The notes: a model not told the origin generated them from the sequence alone. A stretch of 64,000 bases of DNA from Zobellia uliginosa (GCF_900156625.1 NZ_FTOB01000003.1:62001-126000); one strand, 5' to 3'. Positions 8,459-16,868 are shown, counted from the first letter of the stretch. Program-made: numbers and translations.

Positions 8459-8797
8459 ATGGAATCATCATCATTAGATAGGAGGAGTAAGCGAGTCAGG
8501 GCTAAAAAAAGAATAGAACAGCTAAAAGGGTTTTATATTCATTTGGCAGTTTTTGTAATCGTAAATATTATGGTTATAACGGGAGCTGTTGTAGGTAATA
8601 TGGGCAATGGTGAAAGTTTTGTGGAAGCATTCTTTAATTTTGGAACCTTCTCTACTTTTTTCTTTTGGGGAATAGGGGTTGTTTTTCATGGGGTTAAGGT
8701 GTTTTCGTATAATCCTTTCTTCAGTAAGGCTTGGGAAGAACGTCAGATTCAAAAGTATATGGATGCGGATAGGGATGAAATGAAGAAGTACTCGTAA
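8459..8797 (+). CDS. 2TM domain protein (second free copy)
   Basis: 112 residues. It has the same plan as its neighbour: a basic N-terminal helix (RRSKRVRAKKRIEQLKGFY), two membrane helices (about 32-49 and 60-82) joined by a longer loop (NMGNGESFVEAFFNFG), then the conserved YNPFFSKAWEERQIQKYM tail. It starts 39 bases after the preceding 2TM gene with no terminator between, and the response regulator gene follows after 30 bases. Genes 8126-9583 therefore read as one operon. The longer loop and divergent sequence suggest it is an old duplicate with its own role rather than a redundant copy. Confidence 0.88.
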   Translation: MESSSLDRRSKRVRAKKRIEQLKGFYIHLAVFVIVNIMVITGAVVGNMGNGESFVEAFFNFGTFSTFFFWGIGVVFHGVKVFSYNPFFSKAWEERQIQKYMDADRDEMKKYS

Positions 8798-8827
8798 TCC
8801 ATTATTTTAATCAACCCACAACCAAAT

Positions 8828-9583
8828 ATGAAAACCATAGTTATAGAAGATGAAAAGCCGTCGGCAAGGCGATTATCACGTATGTTGTTTGATTTGAACG
8901 TAGAGGTTTCGCAGATGTTGCATTCTGTGGAGGAATCTGTTGAGTGGTTTCAAAACAACCCACATCCCGATTTGATTTTCCTGGATATTCAGCTTTCAGA
9001 CGGACTCTCGTTTGAGATTTTTGATGCCGTGGAGGTGAAGAGTGCCATTATATTTACTACGGCTTACGATGAGTACGCTTTGCAGGCCTTTAAGCTGAAT
9101 AGTATCGATTATTTGTTGAAGCCTATCGATGATGAGGAATTGGAGGCAGCCGTAAAAAAATACAGGTCTTTTAAACCTGAGGCGCGGCCTATGACGCTCA
9201 ATTTTGATGATATAAAAAGTCTTTTGGTGAATCCGTTGGAGCGTGAATACAAAAAGAGATTTACGGCAAGGGTGGGGCAGCACCTTAAAATTATAAATGC
9301 GGATGAAGTGGAGGGTTTTTACAGTGAAAACAAAGGAACTTATGCCGCTACTTCAGATGGTAGAAACTACCTTTTGGATACCACTTTGGAAAATTTGGAA
9401 AACGAGTTGGAACCCAAAACTTTCTTTCGGGTGAGCCGTAAATTTTACATCAATATTAATCATATTAAAGACATCGTTTCGTACGCCAATTCACGTCTTC
9501 AAATCAAATTAAATCATTATAATGGGCAAGAAATTATAGTAAGTCGGGAACGTGTACGGGACTTTAAGCTGTGGTTGGAGTAA
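8828..9583 (+). CDS. LytTR-family response regulator
   Basis: 251 residues. The receiver domain (1-120) has the acidic pair in VIEDEKPS, the phosphoacceptor Asp53 (IFLDIQLSDG), the conserved Thr in IIFTTAYDEYA, and Lys in LLKPID. After a linker the LytTR DNA-binding domain spans about 145-250, with RVGQHLKIINADEVEGFYSENKG near its start and FFRVSRKFYININHIKDI near 200. LytTR proteins bind pairs of 9-base direct repeats, and such pairs occur in front of the kinase gene and the first 2TM gene here, so positive autoregulation of the locus is likely. The cognate kinase is the protein at 6637. Confidence 0.95.
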   Translation: MKTIVIEDEKPSARRLSRMLFDLNVEVSQMLHSVEESVEWFQNNPHPDLIFLDIQLSDGLSFEIFDAVEVKSAIIFTTAYDEYALQAFKLNSIDYLLKPIDDEELEAAVKKYRSFKPEARPMTLNFDDIKSLLVNPLEREYKKRFTARVGQHLKIINADEVEGFYSENKGTYAATSDGRNYLLDTTLENLENELEPKTFFRVSRKFYININHIKDIVSYANSRLQIKLNHYNGQEIIVSRERVRDFKLWLE

Positions 9584-9615
9584 AGTAGTTTAATAACCTG
9601 ATTTTAAGCGCAATT

Positions 9616-9635
9616 AAATCTGTTATAGATTTTTC
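9616..9635 (+). terminator. Weak A+T-rich hairpin after the LytTR operon
   Basis: AAATCT / AGATTT form a 6-bp stem with a 5-base loop, followed by a short T-rich run. It lies between the convergent ends of the LytTR gene and the LETM1-like gene, but is too weak for confidence. Confidence 0.3.
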
Positions 9636-9663
9636 TTATAGTGGCTTTTTGAGGTAATTTCCC

Positions 9664-10857
9664 CTATTTTTCTACCCGATTTTCATCAAAGGAAGAAGGG
9701 AGTAACTTCGGAATCAATTTTATGAAAATCGGTAGTAAAACGGCCCCGCCTGGGAGGATAAAAATAGCCAAGGAAGGAATGCTTTTGAAGATGTCGATAA
9801 GTTGGTTTTGAACTTTTTTCTTTTCTTCGTCACTAAGGTCCTTCACTGTAGATTTAGAAAGTAGGAATACCAATTCCTTGCTTTCGGCCAATTCCTTTTG
9901 TAGTCGTTTGCTATTTCGTAAAATAAGCTTGTTGACCATTTTTGACATGCTTTCATAAAACTGAAGCGCTAAATTCGTGTCTTTGAGAAAGGGAATGGTT
10001 TTAGCGTTTTTGCTAAAAAAGACCTTGATTTCGTCAAGGGCTTTTGCAATCTCGTCGGGTTCGAAACCAAGATCTTTTCCAAGGCCGAAAATGAATTCCG
10101 ATTCTTGGTATTCCAGTGATTTGTCTTCCCATACGGTTAAGCATCCTACATCTAAGAAATACCTATTTTCCATGACCGAGCTATTGTTCAGGAGTTTTTC
10201 GCGATAGCTACCGTCAAAATTTTGCACGTCACTCTTGATAAAGGTCAGGGAAGAAGCAAAAAGTTGGGCAAGGCGTTCGTCGCTTTTGTTCATTTCCTTC
10301 GAGCTCAACGCGTGATAGGTAATGTTTATGGCGAGGTATTCGATGAGTTGGGCGTGTTGGCGTATATCTTCAGTATGGCTTAGGTATCGTTTGAAGAGCA
10401 GTACATCGATAAACAATAAGGAATTGGTGATGACCCTGTTGAAGGTCTTACTGATTAGGTTGTCTTCTAAAGAGACCCTCGAGTCCATGAGTTTTTCCAG
10501 CTGGGCGGAAGTCTTTGAGCCTGTTAGGATCTTGTTGAAGAAGGAAATGTGGTTCGCCTTTAAATCCGTGTAGAAATCAAAGACCTGTTTTAGAAAGGTA
10601 TCGAAACCCTTATCGGTTTTCGTCTCTTCAAGAACGAAAGTGCCGTATAGGGCGTTCAGTAGGTTGATTTTGGCCTTTTCATCGTCGGAAAGTTGATGCT
10701 CCGCATCGATGAAAGAAGGAATTTCAATGTTTATACCATATACAAATCCTGTTTGTTTTAAACTTAAATAAAGTTCGTCAAAATCGGAATACAGTTCCTT
10801 ATGGTCCTTTACAAGGGAGCCGAATTTATTGATCCAACCGGAAGCCGAGGGGTTCAT
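9664..10857 (-). CDS. LETM1-related (biofilm-associated type) protein
   Basis: 397 residues. The first 300 or so are mainly helical, without signal peptide or recognised motif. The last 80 resemble the membrane-proximal part of the LETM1 ribosome-binding domain: SKELVFLLSKSTVKDLSDEE, then DIFKSIPSLAIFILPGGAVLLP around one hydrophobic helix, ending in LIPKLLPSSF. In mitochondrial LETM1 the equivalent segment links an inner-membrane helix to ribosome binding and ion homeostasis. Bacteroidota homologues are annotated as LETM1-related biofilm-associated proteins, with no defined biochemistry. The N-terminal methionine is followed by a charged, non-secretory sequence, so the protein is probably cytoplasmic with a C-terminal membrane anchor. 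It is transcribed alone and convergent with the LytTR operon. Confidence 0.75.
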   Translation of the reverse strand: MNPSASGWINKFGSLVKDHKELYSDFDELYLSLKQTGFVYGINIEIPSFIDAEHQLSDDEKAKINLLNALYGTFVLEETKTDKGFDTFLKQVFDFYTDLKANHISFFNKILTGSKTSAQLEKLMDSRVSLEDNLISKTFNRVITNSLLFIDVLLFKRYLSHTEDIRQHAQLIEYLAINITYHALSSKEMNKSDERLAQLFASSLTFIKSDVQNFDGSYREKLLNNSSVMENRYFLDVGCLTVWEDKSLEYQESEFIFGLGKDLGFEPDEIAKALDEIKVFFSKNAKTIPFLKDTNLALQFYESMSKMVNKLILRNSKRLQKELAESKELVFLLSKSTVKDLSDEEKKKVQNQLIDIFKSIPSLAIFILPGGAVLLPIFIKLIPKLLPSSFDENRVEK

Positions 10858-12006
10858 AGTCTTATCGTTTCAAAACACCAAATTACATCAAAATGAGCAA
10901 ATGAAAAGGGCATAGCAGGCTTAATTCTAAATGAAGGGGCAACTTTTAGTAGATGTTGAATTTATGGGGTTATACTTGTCAAATTGTTGATCATAAGTGG
11001 GTTATGGGCTTGTGCCGTGTTTCCTTTAGTGTAAATTATACGGTTAAAAATGAAAGGCGGGGGGCGGGGTGTAATTTATAATCTATTTTTCTGCGGGTAA
11101 AAGGCGCTAAAATGGGATGTTGTTCGTTCATGTAATTCAAATGACCGATTGGCAGTCGATGGTAAAATCAATTTGTTCTTGCTTGATGAACTTATTTCTA
11201 TTTTATTCAGATTTTAAAAAAGCAAATTTTTGTGCTTTTTTTAACTTTAGCGTAGGAAATTACAAAATAAATAACTAAATTTATCTTCCAAATTATAACA
11301 TATGCTATTCTATGATATGTTGGTATTGTAGAATTTAGAGTAATTTAACCTAAATAAATCCCCGAAAAACCCAAACCGTTATGGAATACATTCTCTTCTT
11401 TATTTGGCTTTCTTTTATGTCCATCTTATTATACAGAGTTATATCGGCTCGGAAAGCGCTAAGAAAATTACTTAAAGCGGAGAAATAAATATCTGCGATT
11501 ACAATTGAATTACCTTCTGCGGTAAGCCTGTATTACCGTATCGTATCTTGCGCCATTCAGCAGTGTCGCTAATGATGCCCTGCCACGGCCCTGGTCGCCC
11601 TAAGCCCAACTTCTAAGCATGGCCATCAAACCTTGGATCAACGTCTTCATAAGTAGTCTGTGGGCTAATTGCTAAGTATTTGGGGAAATGTACTATAGCA
11701 GTGTATCCGTTGCGCTAAAGCCTTCTTTTGTCTGTGTGGTAAAAAAAATAGCCGCCTGTACTTGAATCTCCTTTCAAAACGGGAAAGGAATCGCAATAGA
11801 TACTATCCGTTGATGATAGGGATCTTAGTACTGAAAGTCCCGACTCCCAATCACTTTATTATTTAAAAGCAATTGCCGTGCATTACTTTTTTAAGCCAGT
11901 AATTTATGCATATGGAACAGCGCTTGCGGTTTTCCGGGGCTAAATTGCCCTGTGTATAATCATTGCCGGCCAAGATCTATTTATAGCGGGCGATTTAAAG
12001 CGTATA
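10858..12006. other. 1.1 kb gene-poor stretch
   Basis: No credible gene longer than 35 codons is found on either strand. The left half (to about 11380) is A+T-rich with some promoter-like TAACTTTAG sequence near 11240. A 35-codon reading frame is listed separately. The right half (11490-12000) is more mixed in composition and holds short inverted repeats, such as CCTTTC / GAAAGG near 11770, but no tRNA, known RNA or transposon end that I can recognise. A decayed gene or an unknown RNA is possible. Confidence 0.5.
11381..11488 (+). CDS. Possible 35-residue single-pass membrane peptide
   Basis: ATG at 11381 opens a 35-codon frame whose product begins MEYILFFIWLSFMSILLYRV, one hydrophobic helix, and continues with a basic tail (SARKALRKLLKAEK). 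That is a typical plan for small bacterial membrane peptides, and the positive-inside tail fits an N-out, C-in orientation. An A-rich stretch but no strong ribosome-binding site precedes it. It could equally be a chance frame, since it stands alone in a gene-poor stretch. No homologue is known to me. Confidence 0.4.
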   Translation: MEYILFFIWLSFMSILLYRVISARKALRKLLKAEK

Positions 12007-13107
12007 ATGGCCCATATCAACAAAATTTTAATGCTGGCACTGTGCCTTGTCCATAGCGGTCAATTAATGGCGCAAAAGCAAGCGCAAGGTAGTCAAGATT
12101 CCATTGTCAAAAACCTTAAGGTTTCCGCATTTCCCGTAGCGTTTTACACCCCCGAAACGGCATTTGGTTTTGGGGGAATCGGTATCGCCAATTTTTGGCT
12201 GAAGGGGGAACAAAGGGAAACCCGGCCTTCATCGGTACAACTGGGGTTGAGTTATACGACCAAAAGTCAGCTGTTGCTCTATATGCCCTTTGAATTCTAT
12301 AAGAAAAATGAGCGCTGGCGTTTGTTGGGGGAACTGGGTTTTTATAAGTATTTCTACAATTTTTATGGGGTAGGGATAGATAGTAGGGAGGAAGATGAGG
12401 AAACCTATGAGGTTACTTTTCCCAGGGCACGCTTGGCGCTGATGCGTGATGTATGGCCAAATTTCTACGTCGGGATAGGCTATGAATTCGATAGCTTCAG
12501 TAGTTTGAAAATTGAGGAAGGTGGAATTTTGGAAGCCTCCGATGTGCCGGGAAAACGAGACGGAACCCTATCGAACATTGGTATTCGCGTTTTTTATGAT
12601 ACACGTGACAATGTATTCTTTCCGACGGAGGGGGTATATATTCAAGGTAATTTGTTTACCTCAAGCAAGATCTTGGGGGCAAGTTTTAAATATTCGAAGT
12701 TCGAGCTCGACAGTCGCTATTACCAAAAGGTCGGTAAAAAACAGGTTATAGCCGCTAACCTATTCTTGGGAGGCAGTAGTAAAAATACCCCATTTTACGA
12801 TTTGTTCTATTTGGGGTCAAAACGGACACGTGGAATCAATAACCGTCGCTTTCAAGATACTTCGGAACTGAGTATGGTTTTGGAATATAGGTTTCCTATA
12901 GCAGGAAGGTTCGGGGGAGCCGTCTTTGGTTCTTCGGGTACTGTGACTCCTACTTTAAATGAGGCCTTCTCTTCAGCATATAAAAATGCCGGTGGTGTTG
13001 GAATACGGTATATAATCAACAAAAGGGATGGGGTGCGTATTCGCGCCGACTACGGTATGTCTGGCGAGGGCGGTAATTTTTACTTTACCATTAAGGAAGC
13101 TTTTTAA
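12007..13107 (+). CDS. Outer-membrane BamA/TamA-like surface antigen (Bac_surface_Ag) protein
   Basis: 366 residues. A signal peptide of about 22 residues (ending LMAQ) is followed by alternating strands that fit a C-terminal BamA-type barrel without POTRA domains. Supporting features are GLSYTTKSQLLLYMPFEFYKKNERWRLLGEL, a DTRDNVFFPTEGVYIQ segment near residue 200 that matches the DxRDNxxxPxxG pattern of this family, LGSKRTRGINNRRFQD near 272, and the final FYFTIKEAF ending in an aromatic residue as outer-membrane proteins do. The DTRDN and RG(I/Y) motifs support the Omp85 superfamily. Stand-alone barrels of this type in Bacteroidota are of unknown function and may insert or exchange outer-membrane lipid or protein. 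It has its own transcript ending at a bidirectional hairpin. Confidence 0.8.
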   Translation: MAHINKILMLALCLVHSGQLMAQKQAQGSQDSIVKNLKVSAFPVAFYTPETAFGFGGIGIANFWLKGEQRETRPSSVQLGLSYTTKSQLLLYMPFEFYKKNERWRLLGELGFYKYFYNFYGVGIDSREEDEETYEVTFPRARLALMRDVWPNFYVGIGYEFDSFSSLKIEEGGILEASDVPGKRDGTLSNIGIRVFYDTRDNVFFPTEGVYIQGNLFTSSKILGASFKYSKFELDSRYYQKVGKKQVIAANLFLGGSSKNTPFYDLFYLGSKRTRGINNRRFQDTSELSMVLEYRFPIAGRFGGAVFGSSGTVTPTLNEAFSSAYKNAGGVGIRYIINKRDGVRIRADYGMSGEGGNFYFTIKEAF

Positions 13108-13141
13108 GAATATCGTCCCCTGTATAGGGTGTTTAAGGAAT

Positions 13142-13171
13142 AAAAAAAGCCACTTTTACAGTGGCTTTTTT
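13142..13171. terminator. Bidirectional terminator between the barrel gene and sodC
   Basis: GCCAC / GTGGC stem extended by A5/T5, 7-base loop, with an A run on the left and a T run on the right. It can end transcription from both convergent genes. Confidence 0.85.
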
Positions 13172-13189
13172 GATGGGGTATTACCTCGT

Positions 13190-13795
13190 TTATTTGGTGA
13201 TTCCTGCACAAGCTATCCGTGAACCGGCATCGCCACTTGGTTGCGATGTAAAGTCATCTTGACCTTTGTGTACGATTACTGAGCGACCTATAATCTTCTT
13301 GTTGTCGTCGTTACAATCAATACACCACTCGTCCGTAGCAAAGGTAACGGTCGCCTGACCTTCCTGGTCGGCCGTAAAATTGCCTATATCACCTTTGTGG
13401 TAGCCTTTTTCAGAACCCCATTTGCCGTGGGCTTCCTTCGTAGGGTTCCAATGTCCGCCTGCCGACTTTCCGTCTTGCGATGAGCAATCGGCATTTTCGT
13501 GTAGGTGAATGGCGTGGGGGCCTTCGTCCAACCCGGTGAAGATGGCTTTCATTTTCACTTCACCGCCACTCTGTACAAATGAAATCGTACCGCTGACCCT
13601 ACTGTTGCTTTTTGAGCTCATGTTGACCGTGAGGGTGTCGTTTACCTGGACCTTTGTTTTTACAAGCTTTTCTTCTGTTGTGTCTAGGCTTTTGCCCGAG
13701 TTGTCTGGGCTTCCGTTCGTATCTTTTTTGGCTTCTTTACAATTGAGCATGGTCAGGGCCATTACTATGGCCAAACTGAATTTTATATGTTTCAT
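13190..13795 (-). CDS. sodC: Periplasmic Cu/Zn superoxide dismutase lipoprotein
   Basis: 201 residues. It starts with a lipoprotein signal (LTMLNC, lipidated Cys19) and a 40-residue linker. The dismutase domain has all metal ligands: Cu at His97 and His99 (in HAIHLHE) and His176 (VIVHKGQDD), the bridging His115 (GGHWNP), and Zn at His123, His133 and Asp136 (HGKWGS, GYHKGDIGN). Cys104 and Cys196 fit the family disulfide, and Arg193 the active-site Arg. It removes superoxide in the periplasm. An extra WCIDCNDDNK loop near residue 157 adds a second Cys pair not seen in the classical enzyme. It needs copper, which fits the copper-related locus 4 kb away, although nothing in the sequence ties their regulation together. 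Confidence 0.95.
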   Translation of the reverse strand: MKHIKFSLAIVMALTMLNCKEAKKDTNGSPDNSGKSLDTTEEKLVKTKVQVNDTLTVNMSSKSNSRVSGTISFVQSGGEVKMKAIFTGLDEGPHAIHLHENADCSSQDGKSAGGHWNPTKEAHGKWGSEKGYHKGDIGNFTADQEGQATVTFATDEWCIDCNDDNKKIIGRSVIVHKGQDDFTSQPSGDAGSRIACAGITK

Positions 13796-13908
13796 TGTGA
13801 CTAAATTTTATGATTCCATCCGAAATTAACCAGAAAATAACCGTTTTTCGGCTGTGTATTCATATGCGGCATCATTCTTATCTATAGTGTCAAAAATGAA
13901 AAGGACAT

Positions 13909-13952
13909 AAAAAAAATCCACTTTCCGTATAATCGGGAAAGTGGATTTTTTT
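13909..13952. terminator. Bidirectional-looking terminator after the YceI gene
   Basis: An 11-bp stem (ATCCACTTTCC / GGAAAGTGGAT) with a 9-base loop, flanked by an A run on the left and T run on the right. It follows the YceI gene on the minus strand. No real gene lies in the short frames that overlap it. Confidence 0.88.
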
Positions 13953-13995
13953 AATCGTATTGCGTTAAGGGAGTTTGTTTTTCCCTCTAGGGCGT

Positions 13996-14640
13996 CTAGT
14001 TTTTTTGAAGTAACACTTCGGCGTGAACGGCTACTTCGCTCCAAGTTTTGCTAACCCCGTCTTTGCCGGTATGTAGGGCTTCGCAGGCTTTGTTGATAGA
14101 AGCTACGGCGTCAAGGGCGTCCCAGTTCTCAAGGTTCATAACGCCGTCAAAGGCCAAGGCGGTATCAGAAACGGCTTTATGTGTAAGGGCAATGTTTTCG
14201 GTCTTGCCGTTCAGGGTTACGTCAATAGAACACTTGTTATCGGCAGATACTTTAAAGACACCTGAAATAAGTTCGGTGTTTTCCATAGCGCCAAAGAAGA
14301 ATTCCAAAATTTTAGGGTCACGGGTTCCAGTGGCATCATTAGTGAACAAGCTGCTCACCGGAATACTGAATTCAGTACCGTTTAAAGCTTCCAGGGCCGA
14401 AGCACCCTCACCGGCTTTAGTAATGTTTATTTTGGTGAACTTACCGCCAACAGGTAATTTTTCGGTAGTCTTATATGCCGTGAAGCTAACCTTTGTAGAG
14501 TCTTGTACTAGGTTATAGGTTTCCGTAGCGGCTTGTGCCTCGGTACTTTGTTCAGTGTTTTCCTTTTTGGCGTCTTTACAGCTAAAAGCACCAACTAACA
14601 ATAGCCCAAGGGCTAAAAGTGTAATTTTTTTCATGTTCAC
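13996..14640 (-). CDS. YceI-family lipoprotein
   Basis: 214 residues. A lipoprotein signal (LLVGAFSC, lipidated Cys21) is followed by an acidic linker and the YceI lipocalin-like barrel. Typical segments are YNLVQDSTKVSFTAYKTTEKLPVGGKF near residue 42, a conserved middle part with SSLFTNDATGTRDPKILEFFF, and the strand SADNKCSIDVTLNGKTENIAL. YceI barrels bind long isoprenoid or fatty-acid chains in the periplasm; the cargo here is unknown. The gene has one of the best promoters of the window (TTG-N19-TAACTTTG) and ends at a strong hairpin, so it forms its own transcription unit. Either of two in-frame ATG codons six bases apart could be the start. Confidence 0.9.
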   Translation of the reverse strand: MNMKKITLLALGLLLVGAFSCKDAKKENTEQSTEAQAATETYNLVQDSTKVSFTAYKTTEKLPVGGKFTKINITKAGEGASALEALNGTEFSIPVSSLFTNDATGTRDPKILEFFFGAMENTELISGVFKVSADNKCSIDVTLNGKTENIALTHKAVSDTALAFDGVMNLENWDALDAVASINKACEALHTGKDGVSKTWSEVAVHAEVLLQKN

Positions 14641-14662
14641 TGTGAATTTTTAGGTTTGACAT

Positions 14663-14692
14663 CAAAGTTAAACATTCTTACAGCTAAACCAA
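14663..14692 (-). promoter_or_regulatory. Promoter of the YceI gene
   Basis: On the minus strand: TTG (14690-14692), 19-base spacer, TAACTTTG (14663-14670), a full match to the Bacteroidota vegetative promoter. It lies 22 bases before the ATG. Confidence 0.75.
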
Positions 14693-14765
14693 GGTGAGAT
14701 CAAGACGATTTTAACACATAAGGGCCATTGTTCTTGTAGTTTGTTGGGGCGAAAGCTGAGATTTT

Positions 14766-15986
14766 TTAGTCAATAAGCTTGGTGATGACCTGTATTTGGC
14801 TGTGCAAAGTCTTGTGAACGGGACATTTGTCGGCAATTTGCAGAATACGCTTCTTTTGCTTTTCGTCTAGAGGGCCCGTTAACTTTATTTCCCGTTCAAA
14901 GGTGTCTATTTTAGAATCGTCCGATTCGCAATCCTGACAATCGGCCACATGGCTTCTGTTGTGGGAGGTGTGTACCTCTATATTGTCTATCACCCAAGCT
15001 TTTCTTTTAGCGTACATCTGAACGGTCATGGCCGTACAGGCCGAAAGACCGGCAGAAACAAGTTCGTACGGTGAGGGACCAAAATCATTTCCGCCGACAT
15101 CTACGGGCTCGTCTGCGGTAAGGAAGTGATTGCCTACTTTCATTTGGGTCGAAAAACCATCGTCGTGGTCTAGGCTGGCCACAACCTGGTGTTTCGTCTT
15201 CGGTTCCTCTTTACGTGTCGTGTCGAGATCCAAATAACGTTTGGCCCATCCTGAAATGACCTCGCCCGCATAGAAAGAGTCCCTTTTGTTCGATAACAGG
15301 TGGTCGGCACCATCTAATGAAATAAAGCTTTTGGGGTGTCGTGCGGCCACATAGATTTCTTCGGCATTTTTAATTTCAACGGTGGTATCTTGTGGGGAAT
15401 GCAATATCAGTATGGGTTTGCGGAGCTGTCCCAATGTTTGTGACAGCGGTTTGTGCTGCAGGTCGTCTAAAAATTGTTTTTTTATGGTGAAGTCCCTTCC
15501 GTTTAAGTTGACGACGGCTTTTCCGCTCTTTTCGATTTCGGGAATACCCTCTTGTAAAAGATGTTCTATATGGATAGGATTGGAAGGGGCACCTATGGTG
15601 GCCAAGGCTTTTATGGAGTCGATTCTATCGGCGGCAAATATTATGGCGGCCCCACCAAAGGAATGCCCGACCAATAGTGTTGGGGCTTGGTAATTTTTTT
15701 CAAGGTAATCGGAGGCGGCGATCAAATCTTCAACGTTTCCGGAAAAATTGGTGTTTTCAAAATCGCCGTCGCTTTCGCCTAAACCCGTAAAATCAAAACG
15801 AAGCACGCCAAAACCGTTTGACGTCAGGGCTTTACTGATATTGCGCACGGCCGTTAGGTTCTTGGTACAGGTAAAGCAGTGGGCGAATATGGCAAAATTA
15901 TGTGGGTGTCTATTGGCGGGTAGTTCCAGTCTTCCTACTAAATCTTGCCCGTCCTTATTCTTAAAACGTACTTTTTGAAGGCTCAT
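14766..15986 (-). CDS. Alpha/beta hydrolase-OsmC fusion protein
   Basis: 406 residues in two domains. The first (about 1-255) is an alpha/beta hydrolase: oxyanion segment FAHCFTCTKN, nucleophile elbow GHSFGG (about residue 107-112), Asp in HSPQDTTV and catalytic His in GADHLLS. The second (about 270-406) is an OsmC/Ohr-type peroxidase fold with the paired cysteines in SAGLSACTAMT and DKCPVHKTL. OsmC proteins reduce organic hydroperoxides through these thiols. Such fusions are known in many Bacteroidota and Proteobacteria as bifunctional hydrolase/OsmC proteins; one may release and the other detoxify lipid peroxides, which is inference. It has no signal peptide, so it should be cytoplasmic. 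Confidence 0.93.
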   Translation of the reverse strand: MSLQKVRFKNKDGQDLVGRLELPANRHPHNFAIFAHCFTCTKNLTAVRNISKALTSNGFGVLRFDFTGLGESDGDFENTNFSGNVEDLIAASDYLEKNYQAPTLLVGHSFGGAAIIFAADRIDSIKALATIGAPSNPIHIEHLLQEGIPEIEKSGKAVVNLNGRDFTIKKQFLDDLQHKPLSQTLGQLRKPILILHSPQDTTVEIKNAEEIYVAARHPKSFISLDGADHLLSNKRDSFYAGEVISGWAKRYLDLDTTRKEEPKTKHQVVASLDHDDGFSTQMKVGNHFLTADEPVDVGGNDFGPSPYELVSAGLSACTAMTVQMYAKRKAWVIDNIEVHTSHNRSHVADCQDCESDDSKIDTFEREIKLTGPLDEKQKKRILQIADKCPVHKTLHSQIQVITKLID

Positions 15987-16025
15987 CTGTGCTTTTTTTT
16001 AGTGTGATTGGACCGCTAGCGATTC

Positions 16026-16721
16026 TTAGCTGCCACTATCGTTCTTTTTGAATATACCCCTTAAGTCGGGGTTGTAGGTCACACCTATCTGTAGCCTGTC
16101 GAAATTTGCGGTAGAAAAGTGGTTTTTTAAATATCCGGCCTGTACACTCAGGTTGTGGGTAACATTAATGCCAAGGGCCGCATACAAACGGTTTTGACCA
16201 AAAACTTCATCTTGTAGGTTCAAGAAAATCTCATCGTAAAAATTCAGGAAAAACACGTCGGTAAGGGGTAGTGTTACCTGTAGTCGGTACCTTGCCCGGT
16301 GCTGTGTATCAGTAGCGTCGCCAAAATCTAGAAAGCGTTGTTCAAGTCTATAGCGATGTTCGAACAAAAATTCCCAAACCTTATTTTTAAGGATCAATTG
16401 CTCAAAAATACGGTGCTCTTTAGTGTTGGTTTCATCGGGGAATTCCTCAAAACTGCCATCGGTGGTAATATAGCCATAGCCCATAGTGGCAATGGCGTTT
16501 GGGTTGAGGTGGTAATTGAGCCCGGTTCGGAGCAAAAGCTGATTAAAGTTGTCGGCCTGTTCAAAATAGCGCAATTGACCTTCGGTATGAATGCTAAATC
16601 GGTCGGAAATTTTATTGGTGCCAAAATACATATGCCATGTGCCGAGACTGTTTTCCCCGGTCTCTTGGGCATTGGCAAAAATTGAACATAGAAAAATAAG
16701 ACTGAGTAGACTTCGCTTCAT
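16026..16721 (-). CDS. DUF2490 outer-membrane protein
   Basis: 231 residues from the ATG at 16721, chosen because it gives a clean signal peptide (MKRSLLSLIFLCSIFANA). The longer in-frame extension upstream would place non-signal sequence in front of it. The mature part is typical of DUF2490: WHMYFGTNKISDRFSIHTEGQ, then alternating strands with NQLLLRTGLNYHLNP, FLFEHRYRLEQRF and YRLQVTLPLTD. It is probably a small outer-membrane barrel. DUF2490 proteins have no established function. The gene lies 39 bases upstream of the hydrolase-OsmC gene on the same strand, so they may be co-transcribed. Confidence 0.82.
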   Translation of the reverse strand: MKRSLLSLIFLCSIFANAQETGENSLGTWHMYFGTNKISDRFSIHTEGQLRYFEQADNFNQLLLRTGLNYHLNPNAIATMGYGYITTDGSFEEFPDETNTKEHRIFEQLILKNKVWEFLFEHRYRLEQRFLDFGDATDTQHRARYRLQVTLPLTDVFFLNFYDEIFLNLQDEVFGQNRLYAALGINVTHNLSVQAGYLKNHFSTANFDRLQIGVTYNPDLRGIFKKNDSGS

Positions 16722-16868
16722 AAAAAATGAGGGATTTGGTTTAAAGAAAATAAGTTGGATCGTCAGTGACGAAAACCTTAAATATACCAAAAACTTTACA
16801 TCATAATTCTTAAAAAGCTGTTAACCCATAGAGTTGAAAAAGACTTTACTGTTTTTAGTATGGGGAAT

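Noticed and set aside
11760-11850. tRNA-like look of the small inverted repeats in the gene-poor stretch
   Set aside because: No cloverleaf with a T-arm GTTCGAATC-type sequence or acceptor stem could be built.
13826-14044. 72-codon frame on the minus strand between YceI and sodC
   Set aside because: It overlaps the YceI gene end and runs straight through the strong terminator hairpin at 13909-13952; composition is not coding-like.
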